A stretch of 50,044 nucleotides of DNA from Flammeovirgaceae bacterium (GTDB lineage Bacteria; Bacteroidota; Bacteroidia; Cytophagales; Cyclobacteriaceae). The translations under genes were made by a program, and so were the position numbers. The notes under the pieces are model-generated. The model was given only the letters and a program-made list of their open reading frames with translations. It searched no databases and had not been told where the DNA came from. The DNA lies in contig JAHEKQ010000006.1 of NCBI GenBank assembly GCA_024638265.1, positions 1-50,044 on the forward strand, read 5' to 3'. Shown piece after piece: positions 44,812 to 50,044 of the stretch (within the stretch, counting starts at the first letter, position 1; each line of letters opens with the position of its first letter).

Positions 44812-45930
44812 TTGAAAAGAGCAGTCCTACTATTTTTTGCCATTGGCATGAGCTTATCGGGGTTTTCACAACTGCCCAATCGTGTTTTTTATGACCGTGA
44901 GAGTATAAATTCGGCCGATAGTAACCGTTGGCAGCTGTCCTTGCGATCGCTCGGCTTTACTAAGAATAATGAGTATTTTAACCCAATGATCGATGGGTAC
45001 TCCCTGTTCGGTATCCAGTTGAATCCTAATGTTACCTATACCTTGTCTGAGAACTTCAGGCTTGATGCCGGTATATTTATCCGCCAGGATTTTGGAGCCC
45101 CGGGCTTCCAGGAGATTATTCCGACTTTCACTTTCCGAACCAATTACAAGAACGTTGAAATCCTGTTCGGGGCGCTGGATGGTTCATTAAATCATGGGCT
45201 GATCGAACCGCTTTTCGATTTTGAACGTGTACTGCTGGACCGCGTAGAGCAGGGGGTTCAGTTTCGCTTCAATAATAACAGGATCGACCTGGATATGTGG
45301 ATGGATTGGGAAAAGATGATTTACCGGGGAGACCCGGAACAGGAAGAAGTCTACGGGGGTATACGACTGAACTATGGTTTGTCAGAGACGGATTATTCCC
45401 GATGGAAGATTCCTTTCCAATTTATTCTCTTCCATCGCGGGGGTTCCATCGATAGCAACCCCAACCCGATCAAGACCGCGATGAACCTTGCCATCGGCCT
45501 GGAGTGGACCAATGGGAAAAATGAATTTCCAGGCAAATGGGAACTGAGTGGGTATTACCTGTATTATCGCGACTGGAATTTTAACGGGACCTTGCTTTAC
45601 AAGGATGGCAATGCCTATTATCTCAATGTAATGAGACATTTACGCCATGGCCTCAAGATCATGGTCAGTGCCTGGAGGGGAAATGAGTTCATTACACTAC
45701 TCGGTGGAAAGATTTATCCGTCTGTATCCAGCAATTTCAAATCACCCTATACGGTCGACCCGCAGAGAACCCTCTTGATATTGAGGATCATGCACGATAT
45801 AGATATTGGTAATGGTATGGTGTTGACCACTCGATTTGAACCCTTTTATGATTTCTCATTTGAGAAATTCGACTTTAACCATGGCCTGTACTTTAATTTT
45901 CGGAAGAGATTTGACCTTAGTCGAAGATGA
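44812..45930 (+). CDS. Hypothetical outer-membrane beta-barrel protein
   Basis: From TTG 44812 it is 372 residues with a clean signal peptide (KRAVLLFFAIGMSLSGFSQ). The remainder is strand-rich (FRLDAGIFIRQDFGAP, YKNVEILFGALDGSL, GLKIMVSAWRGNEF) and ends GLYFNFRKRFDLSRR, consistent with an outer-membrane barrel. The family was not recognised. A longer frame from ATG 44755 would start upstream of the promoter core. It overlaps the next gene by four bases (ATGA), so it probably works with that metallopeptidase. Confidence 0.7.
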   Translation: MKRAVLLFFAIGMSLSGFSQLPNRVFYDRESINSADSNRWQLSLRSLGFTKNNEYFNPMIDGYSLFGIQLNPNVTYTLSENFRLDAGIFIRQDFGAPGFQEIIPTFTFRTNYKNVEILFGALDGSLNHGLIEPLFDFERVLLDRVEQGVQFRFNNNRIDLDMWMDWEKMIYRGDPEQEEVYGGIRLNYGLSETDYSRWKIPFQFILFHRGGSIDSNPNPIKTAMNLAIGLEWTNGKNEFPGKWELSGYYLYYRDWNFNGTLLYKDGNAYYLNVMRHLRHGLKIMVSAWRGNEFITLLGGKIYPSVSSNFKSPYTVDPQRTLLILRIMHDIDIGNGMVLTTRFEPFYDFSFEKFDFNHGLYFNFRKRFDLSRR

Positions 45931-46946
45931 TCCGTATTTTCCAGATACTAGCGTCCCTGTTGGTCATTCTATTGATTACAAAGCTGGACCTTGTGAGTTA
46001 TGGACTCCGCCAGGCGAAAGGACAATTCGGAATCATTTCAGGAGCCGTCGATACCCGGGAAGTTCTTGATGGAGCCTATTCCATTGAGTTAAAGGAAAAG
46101 CTTAGATTGGTTAAAGACGTCAAGCAATTTGCCGTGGGAGATTTGGGCCTGGATCCTTCGGATATTTATGAAAGCATCAATTTGGATTCAGGAAAATATG
46201 TGATGTACGTAGTAATGGGTGGAGAGCCTTATCGGCTTGTGCCTTATTTGTGGAATTTTCCAGTGGCCGGAGAGGTACCTTATAAGGGATATTTTGATCT
46301 ACCACTTGCCATAAAAGAAAGGGACAGGTTGATCGCTGAAGGATGGGATGCCGGCATCAGGACCGCCGGCGGTTGGTCAACACTGGGTTGGTTTGAAAAT
46401 CCATTATTAGTTGAGATGCTAAAGGACAGTACTGGCAATATTGTGAACCTCGTATTACACGAGATGGCACATGAGACCCTCTACATTCCCGATTCATCGG
46501 AATTAAATGAGAACCTGGCCACCTTTATCGGGGATGCCGGAACTGAGATCTATCTGAAGGACCGATATGGGGAAGACTCACCTGAATTGTACAATTATTT
46601 AGCGTCAGAAAATGATGCGGCTCTGTATAGTGAGTACATTATCCACTCGGCCGATCGGCTCGATAGCCTTTACGGCTCCTTTTCATCGGATATAAAGAAC
46701 AAGGAGAAAGATCGTCGCAAAACCGATATGTTGAATGACATTCTAAGGGGCCTGAAGGCTATTGATTTTTCTGATAGTGCGAAATATGCTAAACCGTTTG
46801 GGGAGATCGTACCCAATAACACCTATTTCCTGAGCTTTATTCGATACCGTTCAGGCCAGGATGATTTTGACACAGAATGGCGGGATAAGTATAAAGGAGA
46901 TCTGAAGTCTTACCTTGAAGTATTAAAGGATAGGTATGGAGATTGA
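45927..46946 (+). CDS. Putative zinc aminopeptidase (Pfam Aminopep family)
   Basis: The 339-residue protein has an N-terminal membrane anchor (about 3-20, FQILASLLVILLITKLDLV), a YLWNFPVAGEVPYKGYFD segment, GWSTLGWFENPLL, and a zinc motif H178-E179-M-A-H182 (LVLHEMAHETLY), with E195 in NENLATFIGDAG as likely third ligand. This matches the putative aminopeptidase family (PF10023) of cell-envelope proteins. Activity and substrate are unproven. The ATGA overlap couples it to the upstream barrel gene. Confidence 0.82.
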   Translation: MIRIFQILASLLVILLITKLDLVSYGLRQAKGQFGIISGAVDTREVLDGAYSIELKEKLRLVKDVKQFAVGDLGLDPSDIYESINLDSGKYVMYVVMGGEPYRLVPYLWNFPVAGEVPYKGYFDLPLAIKERDRLIAEGWDAGIRTAGGWSTLGWFENPLLVEMLKDSTGNIVNLVLHEMAHETLYIPDSSELNENLATFIGDAGTEIYLKDRYGEDSPELYNYLASENDAALYSEYIIHSADRLDSLYGSFSSDIKNKEKDRRKTDMLNDILRGLKAIDFSDSAKYAKPFGEIVPNNTYFLSFIRYRSGQDDFDTEWRDKYKGDLKSYLEVLKDRYGD

Positions 46947-47030
46947 GATTAATTTATTGTTAAGTTCAGTCAACGGTTTTTTTACAATTATTTAATCTGC
47001 TAATTTCAATCGTCTTTCAAGCTTTTCAAC

Positions 47031-47726
47031 ATGAGTAAGACTCCTTATAAAGTACTTGTTGTGGATGACGAAGAACCAATCCTCGACCTCCTTGAGTACA
47101 ATCTTAAGAACAACGGTTACGAAGTAAGAACTGCAAATAACGGAATTAGAGCTGTAAAGATTGCGAAGGATTTCGATCCTGATCTCGTTCTGTTGGATAT
47201 TATGATGCCTAAACAGGACGGTGTGGAAACTTGCCGGCAAATGCGCTCACTTCCCAATATGGGCAATGCCTTTATAATATTTCTAACGGCCCGCGCGGAA
47301 GAGTACTCGGAAATAGCCGGATTTGAAGTTGGGGCAGACGACTATATCACCAAACCCATCAAGCCACGAGCTCTGATGAGCCGAATCTCTGCTATTTTTC
47401 GAAGGAGTAACCGGAAAAAATCCGAGGAGAACCAGATCCGGATCAGGGACCTCGTAATTAATAAATCAAGTTATACTGTTACTCAAGGTGAGAATGAGTT
47501 CACATTGCCTAAAAAGGAGTTTGAACTGCTTTACTTCCTGGCCCAGAACCCGAACAAGGTGCACAACCGCGATGACCTTTTGAATAATATCTGGGGGACT
47601 GATGTCTATGTACTTGCACGAACCGTAGATGTCCACATCAGGAAGGTCAGGGAGAAGATTGGTAACGAGTATATAAAGACCGTTAAAGGTGTAGGTTATA
47701 AATTTGAAGAAAGTGTTGCTGAATGA
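47031..47726 (+). CDS. OmpR/PhoB-type response regulator
   Basis: The 231-residue regulator has a receiver domain with acidic D12-D13, phospho-acceptor D56 (LVLLDIMMPKQDG), a conserved T/S in FLTARAEE and K in ITKPIKP. A winged-helix DNA-binding domain follows (about 135-228; ARTVDVHIRKVREKIG, VKGVGYKF). It overlaps the kinase gene by four bases, forming a two-component pair. The layout resembles PhoB/PhoR phosphate control, but phosphate genes are absent, so the signal is not assigned. Confidence 0.94.
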   Translation: MSKTPYKVLVVDDEEPILDLLEYNLKNNGYEVRTANNGIRAVKIAKDFDPDLVLLDIMMPKQDGVETCRQMRSLPNMGNAFIIFLTARAEEYSEIAGFEVGADDYITKPIKPRALMSRISAIFRRSNRKKSEENQIRIRDLVINKSSYTVTQGENEFTLPKKEFELLYFLAQNPNKVHNRDDLLNNIWGTDVYVLARTVDVHIRKVREKIGNEYIKTVKGVGYKFEESVAE

Positions 47727-48772
47727 TTCTTAACTCAAGGGTGATCTCAATGTCATTGGCATTGGTAATATCAATTATTACCACCTCATTCCTTGCGTTC
47801 TTTAAAGACCTAGAAAAAACTGTTGCCCTCGTAGTTTTCATTGTCTCTTTCTTTTCTACCTACCTGCTTGTGTTCCTGGTGCTGGAATTCCTGGTTTTCC
47901 GTGAAATACAGCGTATTTATAGTGTGCTGGGACGGTTACGTGAAAAGGACTACTCATTCGTGGATGTGGACGACACCTCGGTACTCAATCCGCTACAGAG
48001 GATTAATAAAGAGATTACCAGCTATGCCACTAATAAACAGAAGGAGATCGATGACCTCCGAAGTATGGAGCAGTTCAGAAAGGAATTCATAGCGAATGTG
48101 AGCCACGAGCTTAAAACCCCGATTTTTGCCGCCCAGGGATTTGTGCATACTTTGCTGGACGGGGCGGTAAAAGACCGTGCCGTAAGGAAGAAATTCCTTA
48201 AAAAAGCTGCAAAAAGCCTCGATGGACTCGATTTACTGGTGCAGGATCTGATGGTACTTTCACAGATTGAATCAGGGGATATCAGGATGAATTACGAGTA
48301 TTTCGATTTACGAAAGCTGATGGATGATATTATGGACCAGTTTGAGGAAAAAGCGGAACGCAAGGAGATTAAACTCGATTGGTCCTATGTGGGTGATGAA
48401 AAAGAGATCATGGTCTTTGCCGACTGGCAGCGTATTCGCCAGGTGGTCAACAATCTTATCTCTAACGCATTGAATTATACCAACGAGGGCGGTGATGTAT
48501 TCATCAAGGTAAAAAAGCTTGATAATGATTTTATTGAAATATCAGTCAGGGATAATGGGATCGGGATCCCCAAGAATGATATAGACAGGATATTTGAAAG
48601 ATTTTACCGGGTGGACAAAAGCAGAAGCCGTGCGAAAGGCGGAACCGGCCTCGGGCTTGCTATCGTAAAGCATGTTCTCGAAGGCCACAATACCACGATT
48701 ACGGTAAATAGTACCCCTGGAATAGGGACGGAGTTCAATTTTCGGTTGCCGGTAAATGAAGGACACTATTAG
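47723..48772 (+). CDS. Sensor histidine kinase, PhoR-like
   Basis: The 349-residue kinase has two N-terminal membrane helices (about 7-26 and 34-58) with hardly any periplasmic loop, a short linker like a reduced HAMP, a HisKA dimerisation domain with H128 (FIANVSHELKTPIF), and a HATPase domain with N-box ISNALNYT, DNGIGIPKNDI and GGTGLGLAIVKH. The absence of a sensor domain outside the membrane suggests membrane or partner-protein sensing. It is coupled to the response regulator by ATGA overlap. Confidence 0.94.
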   Translation: MILNSRVISMSLALVISIITTSFLAFFKDLEKTVALVVFIVSFFSTYLLVFLVLEFLVFREIQRIYSVLGRLREKDYSFVDVDDTSVLNPLQRINKEITSYATNKQKEIDDLRSMEQFRKEFIANVSHELKTPIFAAQGFVHTLLDGAVKDRAVRKKFLKKAAKSLDGLDLLVQDLMVLSQIESGDIRMNYEYFDLRKLMDDIMDQFEEKAERKEIKLDWSYVGDEKEIMVFADWQRIRQVVNNLISNALNYTNEGGDVFIKVKKLDNDFIEISVRDNGIGIPKNDIDRIFERFYRVDKSRSRAKGGTGLGLAIVKHVLEGHNTTITVNSTPGIGTEFNFRLPVNEGHY

Positions 48773-48829
48773 GCTAGTTGAGATAAAGATGATAGATAAT
48801 TGATAATAATATTTATGTATACCCTTCCG

Positions 48830-48861
48830 ACTAACACACCAACTGACCAACCGACCAACCC
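48830..48861. repeat. Octamer repeat in the leader of the GDSL gene
   Basis: Words actaacac, accaactg, accaaccg, accaaccc end three bases before the ATG at 48865. They are of the same word family as 14340-14363. The repeat would form most of the message leader. Confidence 0.75.
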
Positions 48862-48864
48862 CCA

Positions 48865-49596
48865 ATGAATCGAAGAAACTGGCTAAAAAATATTGCACTT
48901 GCCTCTGGGACAATCTCATTACAGTCCTTCACGCTGACACCCGAAATGGCGGAGCGCTGGACAGGTAAAAGAGTGCTGTTCCAGGGGGATTCGATAACAG
49001 ATGCCGGTAGAGACCGGGAATTATCGGAACCTAATCATCCTCGGGCGCTGGGCGGAGGTTATGCCTTTCATACCGCCGCCAACCTACTTAGGACTAATAT
49101 TCCATTTGAACTTGAAGTATTTAACCGCGGTATCAGCGGAAATAAGGTCTTTCAACTACAAGAAAGGTGGCAGGAGGATTGTCTGGATCTTGAGCCTGAC
49201 CTTTTAAGTATTTTAATAGGGGTAAATGATTTCTGGCATTCGAAGAGTCATGAATATGAAGGGACGGTTGAGACCTATGAGAATGATTACCGGCGATTAC
49301 TCGAACGAACACTGGAGGCCCGGCCCAGTATCGCAATTATGATCGGGGAGCCTTTCCTGGTGGAAGGAGGGACCGCCCTGCAGGAAGGCTGGGAGGAAGA
49401 ATTCTCAGCCTACCGGGAAGCTGCCCTTAAGCTGGCGCGAGAGTTTAATACGGGATTTGTACCCTACCAGTCCTATTTCGACAAAGCACTGGTCGATGCC
49501 CCTGTGAGCTATTGGTGTCCTGATGGAGTACACCCGAGTATCCCCGGGGCCGTGGTAATGGCAGAGGCTTGGCTGGAGACGTTTAAGTTTATGTGA
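48865..49596 (+). CDS. SGNH/GDSL hydrolase with twin-arginine-like signal
   Basis: The 243-residue esterase/lipase-like enzyme has the SGNH blocks: GDSIT (block I serine), GISGNKV (glycine), GVNDFW (asparagine) and DGVHPSIPG (Asp and His). Related enzymes deacetylate xylan or rhamnogalacturonan, or act as lysophospholipases. The start MNRRNWLKNIALASGTIS has a twin-arginine R-R-N-W-L-K core, suggesting Tat export in a folded state. The substrate is unknown. It is a single gene downstream of the two-component pair. Confidence 0.9.
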   Translation: MNRRNWLKNIALASGTISLQSFTLTPEMAERWTGKRVLFQGDSITDAGRDRELSEPNHPRALGGGYAFHTAANLLRTNIPFELEVFNRGISGNKVFQLQERWQEDCLDLEPDLLSILIGVNDFWHSKSHEYEGTVETYENDYRRLLERTLEARPSIAIMIGEPFLVEGGTALQEGWEEEFSAYREAALKLAREFNTGFVPYQSYFDKALVDAPVSYWCPDGVHPSIPGAVVMAEAWLETFKFM

Positions 49597-49723
49597 AGTT
49601 TGGTTTGAATTCGTCCATCACTCCACCCATCAACCCTTTAATCCACAACCTCCAACTCATAGAAGGGTTCACGGGATCACGAGACGCAGGTTCAAGGGTC
49701 AAACTTATTTAGCCGACACACAA

Positions 49724-49809
49724 TTTTTAACTTTTGCCTTTTGCCACTCACCCTAATATCCAACCTATACCTCACCCTTCAACCCATCAACCCATTTACC
49801 CAGCAACCC
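49724..49809. repeat. Period-7 then period-8 array
   Basis: Words tttttaa, cttttgc, cttttgc, cactcac (49724-49751), then octamers cctcaccc, ttcaaccc, atcaaccc, atttaccc, agcaaccc (49770-49809). The first part mirrors 28790-28838. Confidence 0.8.
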
Positions 49810-49826
49810 AATAATATACCTCACCC

Positions 49827-49935
49827 GCCCTGCAGCATTCGCTACAGGGCACCCTCTCCATCGTCATGGAGAGGGGAAATTTCTTATCGTTGCGCATTGC
49901 TAGGGTATTTCGCTTCCTCCGGAAGCGTATTATCG
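49827..49935 (-). repeat. Two-hairpin interspersed element, copy 2, with extra hairpin
   Basis: On the minus strand it starts with hairpin gcttccggaggaagc-GAAA (49911-49927 region), then GCGCAACGAT, then hairpin B with arms ccctctcca and tggagaggg (49852-49875), matching copy 1 at 3911-3993 in order and sequence. A further 10-base-stem hairpin follows (49827-49850); its one mismatch is a G-U pair only if the minus strand is transcribed. Confidence 0.7.
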
Positions 49936-49953
49936 ACCTTTAATGTCCTACGG

Positions 49954-50044
49954 CTGTACTGCTCTACCGCTTCCCCGCTTTACCGCTCTACGCATCTACG
50001 CATCTACGCATCCACGCATCTACGCATCCACGCATCCACGCATC
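49954..50044. repeat. Octamer array running off the window end
   Basis: Words ctgtactg, ctctaccg, cttccccg, ctttaccg, ctctacgc, then atctacgc and atccacgc alternating to the last base. Eleven full units are seen. The first five complement the tag-agc words at 21377; the later ones shift to a new word, suggesting stepwise change within one array. Confidence 0.93.

Larger units (their letters stand above)
49597..50044. other. 448-base repeat-rich region at window end
   Basis: No coding potential was seen. In order it holds short octamer-like words (about 49613-49660), a period-7 then period-8 array (49724-49809), the second copy of the two-hairpin element (49827-49935) and an octamer array that runs off the window end (49954-50044). 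Confidence 0.8.

Noticed and set aside
49660-49710. tRNA-like T-loop (GGTTCAA)
   Set aside because: The flanking bases do not pair as a T-stem and no anticodon or acceptor stem can be drawn.

Overview
The window reads as a chromosomal segment of a Bacteroidota bacterium, most likely of the Cytophagales type (this rank is inference). Support: TAnnTTTG-type promoter cores instead of Shine-Dalgarno-led starts, a type IX secretion component (PorQ), a PorE-like OmpA lipid-envelope protein, a DUF5916 outer-membrane protein, DUF2795 and DUF4421-like proteins, and many secreted lipoproteins. Genes are packed, often overlapping by 1 to 20 bases, and most core genes look intact. No rRNA, tRNA, insertion sequence, prophage or CRISPR array was recognised.

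Layout. 1-4.3 kb: ECF sigma factor overlapping rsmG, a DUF5916 barrel protein, then a 495-base repeat-rich gap. 4.3-9.5 kb: dnaE fused to an N-terminal proofreading exonuclease, a small haem-binding protein, and trxA with a clear terminator. 9.6-16 kb: a penicillin-acylase lipoprotein, then minus-strand pirin, purB, nitrilase and a stand-alone Pycsar-effector-like membrane protein. 16-21.4 kb: a flavin/iron-sulfur reductase, a GH20 hexosaminidase lipoprotein and an M3 oligopeptidase in one run. 21.4-29.2 kb: small membrane and VOC proteins, a CPBP protease, then esterase, fhs and fdhD (C1/formate metabolism). 29.3-37.4 kb: PorE-like protein (minus), then lon-porQ-hslU-DUF4421, a protease/envelope run. 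37.4-43.4 kb: ppc, DUF2795, ispD and queA (minus), ABC permease. 43.5-49.6 kb: recA (minus), a barrel protein overlapping a metallopeptidase, a PhoB/PhoR-like two-component pair and a GDSL hydrolase.

The structure that ordinary genes do not explain lies between genes. At least a dozen intergenic stretches are built of degenerate repeats with a strict period of 7 or 8 bases, in several related word families. Several arrays begin exactly in the stop codon of the upstream gene. Separately, a two-hairpin element of about 85 bases occurs twice, in opposite orientations, near the two ends of the window. Other points of interest are the degenerate PHP domain in the exonuclease-fused DnaE, an HD-less PycTM protein translationally coupled to a nitrilase, and promoter cores placed so close to start codons (purB, ppc) that leaderless transcripts are likely. 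No complete defence system was found. All identifications are by reading motifs; no database search was run.
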